Of a stretch of DNA of 64,000 nucleotides, positions 22,481 through 34,533 are shown piece by piece. The notes beneath the pieces are model-generated. The model was not told the origin of the DNA, did not search any database, and saw only the letters and a list, made by a program, of their open reading frames with translations. Source of the stretch: Inia geoffrensis (Eukaryota > Chordata > Mammalia > Artiodactyla > Iniidae); assembly GCA_036417435.1 (NCBI GenBank), contig CM070902.1, forward strand, positions 41,562,600-41,626,599, given 5' to 3'. The stretch's first letter is position 1. Every line of letters starts with the position of its first letter. The translations under genes and the position numbers were made by a program.

Positions 22481-23900
22481 TTTAAAATTATTCTTAGTAC
22501 ACGAACAAAGCAAAATAAATATTACAAATTTTCATAATTATTCAATAGAATGTAAAAGTTGTGGGAAAATACATCTCAGTGAAATGGATTTTGTTGCTTT
22601 TTAAAATTCGTAGATCTGTGGATGAATATGTCTTACTGGTAGAACGGGAAGGATTGAGCAACAATTCTATTCGTATTTCTAGTTTTTATAGCTGTATGAC
22701 CTGAGAAATTGTGTTCATATAAGCAAGTACTATACCTGGGAACGGAGTTTTATTGTAGCAATATTCAATTCTTGATCTCAAAAAATTAGATTTGATGATC
22801 TTTGAGCTGGCTGTTCAATTAGTCCTCCTTCAGTTTTCTTGAAAGCAAAGAATTGAAAACCACACGACTTGCCAAAGGATTTGTTTACCTAGTCCTTATT
22901 CTTCCACTTTTTCGGTTTCTAGAAAATATACCAGATAGGCTTTATTAAGACATCAAATGATTAGGGTGTTAAAAAAGGAAAAAAAAAAAAAAGACATCAA
23001 GTGACTATGAATTAGACTTTTTTAAAAAATGAGATGTACCTTGTTTAACCCGATATACTCAAAATTTGGGAAAAACATTGTTCATTTGCATAAATAGTTT
23101 TGGATAAAATGCTTTTTTTTTTTTTTTTTTTTGGTTACAGGTGGTTCAGTTTTGTTTTTGTCAAAACTTTGCAGCTAATGAAACAGCTCATTAAAGTTAA
23201 AACTGTCAAATACAGGAAATATTTGTCATATAACCTAATTAACAGCCATTTTCATTGTCAGGCTAGCCAGATCAGCCTGATTGGATTTACTTTCTATCAG
23301 AAACAGTTTGACTTCATTGCTTCAATTCAAATAAAGTGTCCTGCATTTTGAGGAGTATAATGAAGACTGCAGAGAGCAGAAGTCGTGCAATAAAAGCTTT
23401 ATCACTAAAAGCAAATCAAGATCAAAATGATATAAGATATCATTGTTTTATCTATTTTCAAAATTAGTTATGAAAACAAGATGAGAATATGACATGTTGC
23501 TCTTTAGTTAACTATCAACAATGTGATATATTGTTAAATGTATATAGTACTTATTGTGTGTAGTAGGGTAAAAGGCATGGTATTTCTTTGGTGTATATAG
23601 ATGTGTGTATCAAATTTACTCAACTATTTGGGAATAACTAAAGAGTCATCCATAAGAATTCAGCAAAACTCCATAAATTTAATTAGGCAAATGATCTAAC
23701 AAGAAAATAATGAAACAATAAGATATTTGCTGCTAAAAATGAATTGGTTCAGTGGCTAGTAAATAATTTTATGTTTTGTAAACAACATATAGAAAATCCT
23801 AAATATTTTCTAAAACATCATAAGGTGAGAATTAACTATATTCTGTTTTTACTTTTTTATTGATATTATTAATTTTATTTATTTTGATTCATTGGTTACA
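22481..23900. other. Intergenic, AT-rich, no gene seen
   Basis: AT-rich sequence with a poly-A run near 22980 and a poly-T run near 23115. Open frames here are short and of low complexity. No repeat is identified with confidence. Confidence 0.6.
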
Positions 23901-23910
23901 CAGTATTCCA

Positions 23911-24095
23911 ATTTTTTTTTTTTTTTTTTGGCTGCTTTGGGTGTTCGTTGTAGGCTCTAGAGCACAGGCTCAGTAGTTGTGGTGCACGGGCTTAGTTGCT
24001 CTGCGGCATGTGGGATCTTCTCAGACCAGGGCTTGAACCCGTGTCCCCTGCATTGGTAGGTAGATTCTTAACCACTGCGCCACCAGGGAAGTCCC
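23911..24095 (-). mobile_element. CHR-type SINE with target duplication
   Basis: A reverse-oriented SINE from poly-T through GCGGCATGTGGGATCTTCTC to CCACCAGGGAAGTCC. It is flanked by CAGTATTCCA at 23901-23910 and 24096-24105. Confidence 0.93.
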
Positions 24096-24105
24096 CAGTA
24101 TTCCA

Positions 24106-24424
24106 TCTTTTTAGAGACATTTAAAAGTACATATTTTTGTGATTGTAAGGTTAATACTCATTGTAGAAAAATTGAAAACTATAAAATAGAAAAGAGAAAA
24201 GATAAACAGTCTCTTTTTCAGATAACCACTATTAATGTGGTAGTATGAATCCTTTTGGATATTATGTCGATATATATGCATATACAATTATTTAATTTTT
24301 TAAAAAAACTAGGTAATACATTCAAATGGAACACAGTGGAATGTTCAGTCTCTCCCCTGTGCCCCAGTTTCCCTACACAGAAGCAACCTCTATTACCAGT
24401 GTCTGGTATAATCTTCCAGAGATG

Positions 24425-24461
<37 letters not shown>

Positions 24462-25390
24462 TTTTAAATTCCTCTTTATAGTATTTATTGGTGAAAATTA
24501 TAAATCATGGTCGGTTTAAGATGATGGGTCCCTTTTCTGGTCCAATATAGTTTCTTTTTCTTTTAGTTTGTCCCACTTCTGTTAATCCTATTCTTTGCCT
24601 ATTATTTTGCAGAATTATCAGTCTCTGTGTACGTTCCAAATTCACTTGAAGTATTGAGTTTTTATAAACGGTATTCCTAAGAAAATGTACTTCTACAATA
24701 TGCTCTATAAAATGTCTCTAGTAGTTACACAAAGAAAAGTTTTACCTTTCATGGTTCCCTTAAACTTGCTCTGAGTGCTCTAATTTAGACCTCTATAGGT
24801 ATTGGAGAAGGCATTTTAAATTCTGTTCCTTTTGTCAAAAAACTTAGAAAAGTATAATTTAAATAGATAATTCACAATTGATTTTATAAAATGTATGTTA
24901 ACTGTCTTATTGAATAACACACAGTTATTCTAAAAGAAATGAGAATATTTATATCCATGGGTTTGTTATACTGGTTACACACAGACTGGGTACAGTGTAA
25001 CTTTGAACAATTTTTTAGCCTTGGAAAGCATTCTAGTTACATTGAAAAGAATCAGGGTCACTGATCTGTACTGCTTTGTGTGTTCCAAGGTGCTTTTCTT
25101 TCCACTTGAAGGCAGCTCCTAGGGATGAGTATCGTGAATACCTAGGGGGAAAATGGTGTACATTTAAATCTAAAAAAAGAGGGGAAAAAAAGCTGTTTTA
25201 AGCAGTCATCATTTCTTACCAATGGCCTTGTTTCTTTGTTCTTTTCTCTTACAGTTTCTTTAGAATCAGTAATATATTTTTGATAATAGTGGGGGACCTC
25301 TTGGTGAGGCCTTCAAAAAAATTTGCCATTGCTCCCCTACCCCACTGTATGTACGTCTGAATTCAGAGCATCTCAGCAAGAATCAGATAC

Positions 25391-25394
<4 letters not shown>
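24106..25394. other. Intergenic, no gene seen
   Basis: AT-rich sequence containing a (CA)n microsatellite (24427-24458). Nothing else is recognised. Confidence 0.6.
24427..24458. repeat. (CA)n microsatellite
   Basis: About 16 CA units in intergenic DNA. Confidence 0.96.
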
Positions 25395-25395
<1 letters not shown>

Positions 25396-25422
<27 letters not shown>

Positions 25423-25621
25423 GTGGTACACGGGCGGGCCTCTCTCACTGTTGTGGCCTCTCCCATTGTGGAGCACAGGTTCCAGCCGCGCAGGCTCAGC
25501 GGCCACGGCTGAAGGACCCGGCCACTCCGCGGCATGTGGGATTTTCCGGGACCGGGGCACGAACCCATGTCTGCTACATCGGCAAGCGGACTCTCAACCA
25601 CTGTGCCACTAGGGAAGCCCA
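25396..25621 (-). mobile_element. CHR-type SINE
   Basis: Reverse-oriented: poly-T, then GTACACGGGCGGGCCTCTCT, GCGGCATGTGGGATTTTCCG, and CCACTAGGGAAGCCC at the right end. It is close to the consensus, so probably young. Open frames of up to 189 codons crossing it are artefacts of the poly-T and SINE sequence. Confidence 0.92.
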
Positions 25622-26790
25622 CCTTCTCCTTGAATGTGATCGAGCTTTCAGTTGGTTTCCCAAGTTTGATGCTCCGGTGACTTTAAACAAACTTAACAAA
25701 CACTTTGGGAAGGAGGGGAACAATGGTGGGTTATTATGGCAGCCATTACTGGTAGCCATTTGTGTCCTTGGGCACCAGATACCTGCCAAATATCTGACTC
25801 CTGTGATTTCCTCTCTTTTCTACAGCCCAGCCTGCCCCATCGCCACCCCTACCCAATCCTCCAAACCCTGTTTCTGGGGGCTAGTCCTGTGAAAGTCAAA
25901 CATCAGTTTACAGTGATCTTCTAACCCCAGGGAGCCCATATGCTTATTAGGCAGTCATTTGTTCCCATTCCAAAGCAGGCCCCAGGCCTTCCCTTTCATA
26001 ATCAAAAGGCTGATGAATATTTTTTTCCTAAACGACTCACCATCAACTCAAAGTTCAGTTGAAATCTTCAAAGTTCACTTTTTCAGTGATAACAGAACAC
26101 ATTTTAAGGTGGGGTTCAAAACACCCCCATTAACAGTTTTTGTAAGAGGCGGGGAAGAGGATAAGATGTATTATTTGTCTTTCCAAAGCAAACTCTGTGG
26201 TCACAGCTAATTTCTATATTTCTGCTGCGGTGTACAATAGTCAATGAAGGTGGAGATGGTAGTTGGACAGAACATTTTATAAAGTGTTAATGTGAGAAGG
26301 GGAATTGCTTTTTCTTCTGAAACAAGTTGAAGGGCTTGTCAGGACTTGGAGGTGAGGGTGGCACAAGGGGATGGTCAGGTGGAGAGGAGGAGGGTCACTT
26401 CTGGCAGAGATGGGGAACCTCCTCATTCCCTGCCAGGCTAGGAGTGCCCAAGAGTAGGGGTGTTTTGGGAATTGTGGCTGTGTGAGCATATGCTCCCTGG
26501 ACAAGCTGCAGAATTGAAGGCAGCTGAGTTCCAGCAGGTGAGAGATGGAAGGGATGGGTCTGGGACAGCAAGATGGCAATAATGGCAACAAAATACTAGG
26601 ATTGGATTGCATAAGCCTCTGGGATATTGGGGCAGGAACTCCAGAGGAGGAGAAAAATCATGATTTGGAGCAGAAGATGTGAGTGGAAGGAGGTGGAGAG
26701 AGACTTTCTGGTGAAGTGGGGCATAGCCATTACCTTAGTTATTCATACTTTATGTGGGAGGGTCCTGTGTGGGTAATAAGGAAGATTAGC
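25622..26790. other. Intergenic, no gene seen
   Basis: Mixed-composition DNA. Purine-rich 26230-26750 gives a 111-codon minus-strand open frame (26277-26612) with no recognisable domain. I see no repeat I can name. Confidence 0.5.
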
Positions 26791-26792
26791 AG

Positions 26793-26952
26793 TGGCTCTC
26801 AAACTTTAGTGTGCATTAGAATCTTCTGTAAGACTTGTTAAAACATTGCTGGCCCCATCCTCAGAATCTCACTTTTGGTAGCCCTGGGGCAGGGCCTGAG
26901 AGTTGAAATTTTTAACAAATGCTGATGGTTCACCATTTGAAAAACATTGGAC
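26793..26952 (+). mobile_element. MER5A DNA transposon (hAT-Charlie)
   Basis: GCAGTGGCTCTCAAACTTTA at one end, GTGTGCATTAGAATCTTCTG next, and a diverged inverted end near CCATTTGAAAAACATTGG. A non-autonomous fossil. The strand is given by the end that reads CAGTGGTTCTCAAAC-like. Confidence 0.8.
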
Positions 26953-26964
26953 TAGACTAACTGT

Positions 26965-27140
26965 GTCCCACAGGCCTAATCTGGTTGATGTATATTTGTA
27001 AATAAAGTTTTATTGAAAGATAGCCAAATCCATTGGGTTTGCTTTGTTTGCATTGTCTAAGGCTGCTTTTGCTGCAAGGCCCGTGTTGTGACAGAGACTG
27101 CATGGCTTACAGAACTGAGAAGCTTGGGCCTTTATAAAGC
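26965..27140 (+). mobile_element. hAT-type DNA transposon relic (family uncertain)
   Basis: Shares the motif 'gtaaataaagttttattg', followed by 'ggctgcttttgctgc' and 'gacagagactgcatggc', with the copy at 38672-38960. This is a common mammalian DNA-transposon fossil that I cannot name with certainty. Confidence 0.55.
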
Positions 27141-29576
27141 CTGGACTAAAAGGAGGCAGCAAAGATGTGGTTGTGAGACTTTGGAGGTGAAAAGTCTGTA
27201 TTCAAGAATGTCTGCCTTTCACTAGATAAGAAGTTGCTTCTCTGAACAGTGAAGATAATGCCTAATTCACAGGGTTGTTGTGATGACCAAGCCAGCTCAC
27301 ATAAATGACAATGTGACATATATCATTTTGTCACATGACAATTTGTTATATGAAATGAATTATTAAGAATGGGTGGAATTTGGACAGAGAGAGGGGGAAA
27401 CGCTGCACGCTGAGGAAAGAGCAGATTATAGGAAAAGGGTACAAGTTTTCCTTTATTATAGTTTCTAATGGTACCGTGAATGAGAATAGAATCAAGGCAG
27501 GACACTGGGTTTCTGGTATGGGTACTGGATGCACACAACGTGTTCAATAAATGCTCGTTTAGTATCATATATTTATTTCATTTCTGTTAGAAATGTTCTG
27601 TGACGTAACCCATCAGTTAATTAAACTGTCCATTAATATACATGCAGATGTGCTACTTTGAGAAGAAATTGCTTTTGGCATTGGGGGAGGTATAGTGGGT
27701 AGGCTGAGACAGAATTCTAAAATAGGAATTTTCTCATCAATGTTTGGGGAGCTCTGATGGCCATTCGTGGTTCCCTTAAGTGATTGGTTGCCTTTTAGTC
27801 AGGTTTTTATTCCACGCTTCCTAGTTTCAACATGTTTTTGTTTTCAGAAGAGGATACTGCTTATATGCAGGTAACATTACTTTTTTCATATTTATTTGCC
27901 TTTAAGATTTAAACTTCTGGTAGTGATGACGATAAGATTTAAAGAAGTAAGATTTATTATGAAGTTAAGCAGCCAGTGTCAATTGTTACTGAGTTGCTGG
28001 CTATTTTGACAATTGGGATGGCAGTATATCAGATGGCTTGAAATAAAAGATATCCCTTAATATGCTTATAAAGATGGAAAGGAATTTTGCATTTAGAAGA
28101 GTTAGTCTTTAAGAAGATTGTTTTTATTTTAAAAATAGCATGTGTGTGTGTGTGTGTGTGTGTGTGAGTGTGTGTTTCCTGAATATTCTAGGTGATAGAT
28201 CATTCCCTGCAAACTGAAAGCCACATCTCCAGGAATGAAATTAGGAAAAGTAGAAATGAAAGCAAGGTTTGTAGAAATGATGTAATATTATCTGAGTCAC
28301 CCAAATCTAATCCAGGTCATCTGTGTAGAAATTCTGAAAGGGATGAGAAGTTAGATTATAACCAATAAATCTTATACCTAAGTAATGAAAGTATTCTACC
28401 TCTGAATGAAGAATCTCTTCAGAGGGGAAATGGCTGGCATAGCATCTATGAAAGGCAGGGATCCAAAGTGTCTAGAACTGGCATTGTTTCTTCAGAAAGC
28501 ATGCATTTGCTAATAGGTGCCAGCCATTAAGATCATCTAATTCATTCCTCTTCTGACTCTGTGATCATTGGACAACTTTTGGTTCATATTTGGCTTCACA
28601 TTTGGCTTCACATCTAGGAAGAAAAAGTGCTGTTCAGCAAATATAGGAAGCTCTCCACTTGGTGGTTATATCTTTCTCCATGGATGATTTTTATGCATAA
28701 GGCTGTAAGAACTTGGTTAATGGTGAAACCATGTGGGATTCAGATCCATTCTTTGTGTACTGATATTCACCCTCTGACCTTGCAAAACAGAAGGCTGGGC
28801 CCCACACTGTGGTGAACAAATTGAGATATTGCTGTGGGACCATTCCGGATGGTCTATCTCAGATAACATCAAATTTTCTTGGCCATATTTTAAATTTAAA
28901 TTTAAATTCTACAAGTTCCTTGTGGAAAATGAGGAAAACACAGAAGTTTATTGACAATAGCTAATCATTTAAAGATAAGCCCCCATACAAGCTGTACCAA
29001 TTAGAACTATCCTTGGGATTTTTGAAGATAATTGATATCCCTCTCTGGTGACCACACTGTAAGCGGTTGTCTAGTAGTCAAACACCAGGTCCTCTGCCAT
29101 ATGGATAGAGCCAGTCTGCAGAAGAAAAAACATCTGACAACCTGCAGAGTGAAGCACAGATAAGGGATTGACAGTGAAGGCCCTGCCTGTCCTCCACTTG
29201 TTTCTGAGGCCTAGTTATATTTGTTCTTACCCATCGTTTGATTATGTAAAACAAATACCGAAAAACATTCAAACTAATAAAGATTCTATTGTTTAATATG
29301 GAAGATGCCTTGTTAAGGTGATGGGGAAGGACCCGAAAGGGAAGGGATTGTGAAAAATGGTGCCATGTGCACAGGAACCTAGTGAATATCAGCATTTGTC
29401 ACCGTTTGCCCCCTTTGTAAACTGAGCCTTGGCTTGACACTTCCCACTAATCCATGCTGGCATACTTCAAAACATCAATACAAATCTGATATTCTTTAAA
29501 CCACATGGCTTGCTTTTTAATACTAGAGCCTCTGTTACTCCAGTGAGGCCATGGATTGGGTGGGGACAACTCTTTA
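27141..29576. other. Intergenic, no gene seen
   Basis: Contains a (TG)n microsatellite (28139-28175) and a faint MIR-like piece near 27215-27300. Otherwise no recognised feature and no protein-like open frame. Confidence 0.55.
28139..28175. repeat. (TG)n microsatellite
   Basis: Tandem TG units with one A interruption near 28167. Confidence 0.95.
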
Positions 29577-29580
29577 AAAG

Positions 29581-30165
29581 TGTTGCCAAATGCAAGTTCA
29601 TGTGCCCCATGCACAGTGAGGCCAAACAAACTGAAACATTGGAGTTTGGAGCTGAGAAAGGTTTATTGCAAGGGCCAAGCAGGGAGAATGAGTGGCTTGT
29701 GCTCAAAAACAAACAAACAAACAAACAAACTCCTTGATGGTTTTGAGAGAAGAGTTTTTATAGGCAAAATTTGGGGTGAGGGATGCAGAGTGTGTGACTT
29801 TCTTCTGACTGGCTGGTGGTGAGGTAACAGGGTGGTGTTCTGGGAATCTTGTGCTCAGCCTAAAGTCATCATCCTCCACCTGGGTGGGGGCCTTAGTTCC
29901 TGCAAAAGAAGTCAAAGATAATATTGTTTTGTGTATTCCTTGGGGAGGAACCAGGACACTGCTTTATTGCTTCACCATTGTTTCTTGACTGCTCCTCATT
30001 TGTTTCTGAGTTCCCTCCCTTCTCTAATTAGTGACTGTTTGAATCTGCCCTTTGGAACTCAGGGAATGTCTAGGAGGCTGACACCTTTTCCCTACAAACA
30101 AGAAACAGGGGTCATGGAAAGATGTTTGTAACTGGGAGAGCCTCGCAGGGTCCTCCTTCATTTCA
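29581..30165 (-). mobile_element. ERV solo LTR, family A, copy 1
   Basis: A 585-base element. In its own orientation it starts TGAAATGAAGGAGGACCC and ends GCATTTGGCAACA. It is flanked by the 4-base duplication AAAG (29577-29580, 30166-30169), as expected for gamma/ERV1-type insertions. It carries an AATAAACC polyadenylation signal and a (TTTG)n expansion (plus-strand AAAC, 29705-29730). No internal viral genes are present. The family name is not known to me. Confidence 0.85.
29705..29730. repeat. (AAAC)n simple repeat inside LTR
   Basis: About six AAAC units within the family A LTR, absent from the related copy near 31.9 kb. Confidence 0.9.
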
Positions 30166-30169
30166 AAAG

Positions 30170-30895
30170 CAAGAACTTTCTTGCTAGAAAGATTTGACTC
30201 AGAATGATTTTCATAGAGTTGAATCATGTGTCCCAAGAGGTATGAGTTACTTGGAAAAAGAGAAGTTATACTTACTTCTTGAAAGAAAATTGAATAAAAA
30301 TACTCATCAAGTAATTCTTTTAGACAATGAATACTAAACTGACAATTGTACTTTTCTGGATATAAGTAAGTAGTTTGTGTTGAAATGTCTTGCACCACTC
30401 TTTTTCTGTGATAAGAAGAGACCATAATTAACAGGTGAGTTTCAGGTAACCATTAAAAACATAATAAAAGGCTGAGTAACGGCTAAGATTCTTTTAGATT
30501 AAACATAAATTTAAATTTTTACTATTTTAGGTTATTAGAAACACATACTTTGGTGTGGTAAATATGTTGAACAAGTTACAATGGTGGTTAAACAGTGAGT
30601 TTTGCTATAAAGAAAGCATTTGTGTTGTTCCCAAAATTCAGAACTTTCAGAACAAGGAAGGAAGAGGGAAGAAAGTGTACTTTCATTTATATGCCCATGT
30701 TTTCTGTTATTAGGCATCTGTATAGGAATTCTATACCATCTTGTTAGTTCTAAGTAGAGTTCCCTAAAATAGGAAGCCTAATGGGCATGGGTCACAGTCT
30801 CAGGGAGCTAACACGCTGATTATAAAGACAAAACATGCTTGTTATGCATACACAATACATGTGAGAAATAAAATAAGAGGAGTTGGGTAATGTAG
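30170..30895. other. Intergenic spacer between two LTRs
   Basis: AT-rich DNA with no gene and no recognised repeat. It is not retroviral internal sequence: no gag, pol or env-like frame is visible. Confidence 0.55.
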
Positions 30896-30899
30896 AAGT

Positions 30900-32040
30900 T
30901 GAAATTAAGCAGGACCCCATAGGGCCCTCCCAGGTACAAAAGCCTTCTCATGTCCCCAGTTTCTTATTTGCAGGATAAAGGCTTCAGCCTCCTAGACTTT
31001 CCTGAATACCAAAGAGCAGATTCAAAGAGTTGTTAATCAGGGAAGTACGGGAAAGAAGAAACGAAAGAGGAGCAATCAAAAAAGGATAGTGCTGCTATTG
31101 AAGCAGGATCCTGGTTCCTGCTCTACGGAGATACATAACAATACCTTTGAGTTCTTCTACAGAAACTAAGGCCCCCACCCAGGTAGAAGTGAAACCGTGC
31201 AAGTAAGATTGGGACTTGAACCCACTGTCTTTAACTGAGGTCACACACCTGGTCTCAGGACTTAATGAAACTCAGGTTCTTGATGTCTCATCGCAGAAAA
31301 AATTCAGTGAGAGACAAAGTGCTCGGTAAGAAGTAGATTTATTTAGAGAGAAACACACTCCACAGACAGAGTGTGGGCCATCTGGGAAGGCTAGAGGCCC
31401 CAAAATATGGTTAGTTTTTATGGGCTGGGTAATTTCGTAGACTGAGTGGGAGGATTATTCCAACTACTTCAGGGGAAAGAGTGGGGATTTCCAGAAATTG
31501 GGCCACCACCCACTTTTTGGCCTTTTATGATTAGCTCTGAACTGTCATGCTGCTGATGGTTGTGTCGTTTAGCTAATGTATTACAATGAGCATATAATGA
31601 GGCTTAAGGTCTACTGGAAGTCAAATCTTCCACCATCTTGGATCTAGTTAGTTCTAACCAGTTTTTGTCATGTCCTATGGCTATGTCATTCTTTTAAAAG
31701 TTGTGCTCTGCCCCCTCCCCTCCTGTTTCAGAAGATGGTAACTACATGCTGAAACCCCAGACTGGTTGAAATCAGGAGGCTGATGATTCACAATCCTGGA
31801 ATCCCCCACTTACCTCACCACCAACCAATCAGAAGAAAGTCACACACACTGCAGCCCTCACCCCAACTTTTGCCTATGAAAACTTCCCCTGAAAACTATT
31901 GGGGAGTTCAGGTTTTTGAGCACAGTCCACCCATTTTCCTTGCTTGGCCCTGGAATAAACCTTTCTCTGCTCCAAACTCCGACGTTTCGGTTTGTTCAGC
32001 CTCACTGTGCGTCCAGTACACGAACTTGCATTTGGTAACA
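30900..32040 (+). mobile_element. ERV solo LTR, family A, copy 2 (interrupted)
   Basis: Two pieces, 30900-31189 and 31735-32040 (about 596 bases together), match copy 1 end to end in the opposite orientation. They start TGAAATTAAGCAGGACCC and end TTGCATTTGGTAACA. The shared blocks include AGCCTCCTAGACTTTCC, GGCCCCCACCCAGGTAG, AATCAGAAGAAAGTCACACA and GGAATAAACCTTTCTCTGCT. The gap is the family B LTR. The flanking 4-mers are AAGT and AAAT, so the target duplication is imperfect. No viral genes. Confidence 0.82.
31190..31730 (-). mobile_element. ERV solo LTR, family B, nested in family A LTR
   Basis: A 541-base element with perfect inverted ends: plus strand TGAAAC at the left, GTTTCA at the right. 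It is flanked by the 4-base duplication GAAG (31186-31189, 31731-31734). In its own orientation it starts TGAAACAGGAGGGGAGGG, has CCATAAAAACTAACC and an AATAAA signal (CTCTAAATAAATCTACTTC), and ends GCACGGTTTCA. It inserted into, and so is younger than, family A copy 2. Confidence 0.9.
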
Positions 32041-32469
32041 AAATGAGGGCAAAGTGGAAGAAAATGAATGTGTACATTTGTAGGAGGGTGGCTGGAATGG
32101 ACTGAATTAATCAATGAAGCCATCTACAGGAAGGCAGCTTGGAACTTGGTTTTGAAAGAAATGATGGATGCTGGATGGGCAGAGGGGAGGGAAGGCCTGA
32201 ACAAGTTAAGTACCTTAATCTTCAAGGGCAGTACTAGAAAATATATGTTCATACAATTAAAGGCATATTCACTCCTGAAGTGGGCATTTTCCTTAATTTA
32301 GATTTACATAAAACAGTAGATAGCATTTTGACTAATGAATAGCAGAGGAGCTAATTTAAAATAAGTCTAAAGCAAAGGCAGATTTACTTCCATTTCTTAG
32401 ACTAAATGTGTAACATGTAAAACAGGAATGGTGAGTGAGGAAGCTTATTTTTACAGGCATGATGATGAG

Positions 32470-32617
32470 GAGATGGAGTCTGAGGCCTTTGGAGCCACAA
32501 CTGGGTTTGCTTTGCTGTTTTCTAGCTTTACAACTGTGGGCAAATCACTCAACCTCTCCGTGTCTTGTTTTCTTATTTGTGAAATACACAAATGGACCTA
32601 CCATTGGGTTTGGGGAA
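32470..32617 (+). mobile_element. MIR SINE
   Basis: Forward MIR pattern: 'ctttacaactgtgggcaaat', 'cactcaacctctccgtgtc', and a truncated A-rich tail. Confidence 0.65.
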
Positions 32618-33175
32618 GACTGACTGAGATCATTCATTCATTCTGCAAATATGTTTGGGGTCCTTCTATGTGCCAGGAAATATTCTAGTCATGGGAGAGA
32701 AAGCAGGTAAGCTAGGCAGACAAACACTTGCCTTACCACTGCTTCCATTCTAGTGGAATTAGCTGGTCAACAAACAAATGCATGAATAAAATATCAAGAA
32801 GAGATAAGTACTCTGCCTAAGATGAAGTAGAGAGATACAGCAGAGGTTGACTGGACAGCAACTCACAGGTTAGGGAAGGTCATTCTCAGATCTGAATGTT
32901 GCAGTGAAGTCAGCCATGAGGAAATGAGTAGCTGGTGCAGGAAGAACTGCTAATGCTAAGGTCCTGGGGCAGGAATCAGCTTGATGTGTTTGAGGAGCAG
33001 AAATATGGCCATTGCCGCCGGAGGATATTGGGGTAGAGTAGTAACAGGTGGAATCAGATCACAAAGGGCTTTGACCACAAGGATAGGAAACATGTTTTGT
33101 CTTAAGTGCAATGAAAAGCCCCTAGAGAATTGTGAATTGGCGAATGACGTGATTTCATAATCGGTGGAATGTGTT
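32618..33175 (+). mobile_element. Ancient interspersed repeat, probably L1M 3' region
   Basis: Diverged match to a very common ancient LINE 3' region: CATTCATTCTGCAAATATGT, CTATGTGCCAGGAAATATTC, GCTAAGGTCCTGGGGCAGG, then CAAAGGGCTTTGACCACAAG. The family name is tentative. Confidence 0.55.
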
Positions 33176-33925
33176 CACCACTGGTTCTGGCACAGGAAAA
33201 ACACTCTGTATGTGTTAGCTGCTGTTACCATTTCATATAATCCTCACACCAACCCTATGTGATGGTTACTGTGAAAGAAAATCATTCCAAACCTGATCTG
33301 GGGCACAACTTTGTGAGTTGACGTGATTTTCAGCCTCTTTGGGAAGGATCTAGCATTCCTAATAAAGCTCTGGAGTATTTTTCTGGTGGACTTTAAAGCA
33401 ATTAAATTCCTTCTGGGAAGTTAGATTGACTCCACTCTGCTCCTGTTTAGATGTGCCCAGTAACCCTTAACCAGATATTCAAAGGTACAACACTCTTTAA
33501 GCCACATGCTTTCCTAATAACCTTCAAACCAGACATATCTCTTTTAAAACTTTAGTTGAGTGGTGTTTAAGTTACTTTTGGTGTCTTCCCCAAAGAAAAT
33601 ATTTGAGCTAGCTTTTTTTTTTTTTTAAGTCTTTTCTCTTTGTCAAAAAGCTTGAAGTGAAATGTGGATAAATGTTTATAAATCATTAATATCACTATTC
33701 TACAGACAAGGAGACTGAGCCTTAGAAATGTTAAGTAACTTGGTCAATGTCACAGATTTCCACCCAAAGCCTATGCATTTAAGCACTACACTGTGCTTCC
33801 CCCCGGAAGACCAAACTCAACTTAAGCTAGTTTTCCAAGAAGAAGCAAAGCAATTCTGAACCTGAGAGATGGCACAGTCCCCAGTAATCATATTTTCTTT
33901 TATTACAATTCCATTGTTATTATTA
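33176..33925. other. Intergenic with MIR fragment
   Basis: A reverse MIR remnant lies at about 33685-33800 ('acaaggagactgagcctta', 'gttaagtaacttggtcaa'). Nothing else is recognised. Confidence 0.55.
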
Positions 33926-34128
33926 TTTTTTTTTTTTGCGGCACATGGGCCTCTCACTGTTGTGGCCTCTCCCTTTGTGTAGCACAGGCTCCGGACACGC
34001 AGGCTCAGCAGCCATGGCTCACGGGCCTAGCCGCTCCGTGGTATGTGGGATCTTCCTGGACCGGGTCACGAACCCGTGTCTCCTGCATTGGCAGGCGGAC
34101 TCTCAACCACTGCGCCACCAGGGAAGCC
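33926..34128 (-). mobile_element. CHR-type SINE
   Basis: Reverse-oriented: T-rich tail, GCGGCACATGGGCCTCTCAC, and CGCCACCAGGGAAGCCC at the right end. Little diverged. Confidence 0.92.
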
Positions 34129-34533
34129 CTATCTATTTTATTTTATATTGATTTTTAAAGGCTGGTATTATATAATTCATTGTAACTTTGCTTTATTCCA
34201 CCCAAGATGTATGTGTAGTTCACATCCACTTTACTCTGCTTTCTGATTTTTAAGGGTTTTAATTTGTTCTTTCATTAAGTGAACCCAATCCTAACTAGAA
34301 TGGACCTTTTCTCTTATTTGTCAAGATTCACAAAATCTTTTCTTCTGGTCTAGGACATCACTTGCTTGAATCTCCTGTGCATCCAAGCCCAGAGATTTAA
34401 ATCATTAGTGTCTATGATTAATGCCAAACATACAACCAGATTGTATGAGTCTACCAAGCTGAAGTAAACAATGTATTAGCCCTTGTGAGAAAAATCCTGA
34501 ATGAGATCATTGAAGGATGCTAAAATACTCTGG

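Noticed and set aside
25323..25892. 189-codon plus-strand open frame
   Set aside because: It runs through a SINE poly-T tail (poly-Phe) and the SINE body; such frames recur at every CHR SINE copy here.
29581..32040. A complete provirus between two LTRs
   Set aside because: The LTRs are in opposite orientation, each copy or pair has its own short duplications, and the 0.7 kb between has no gag, pol or env-like frame.
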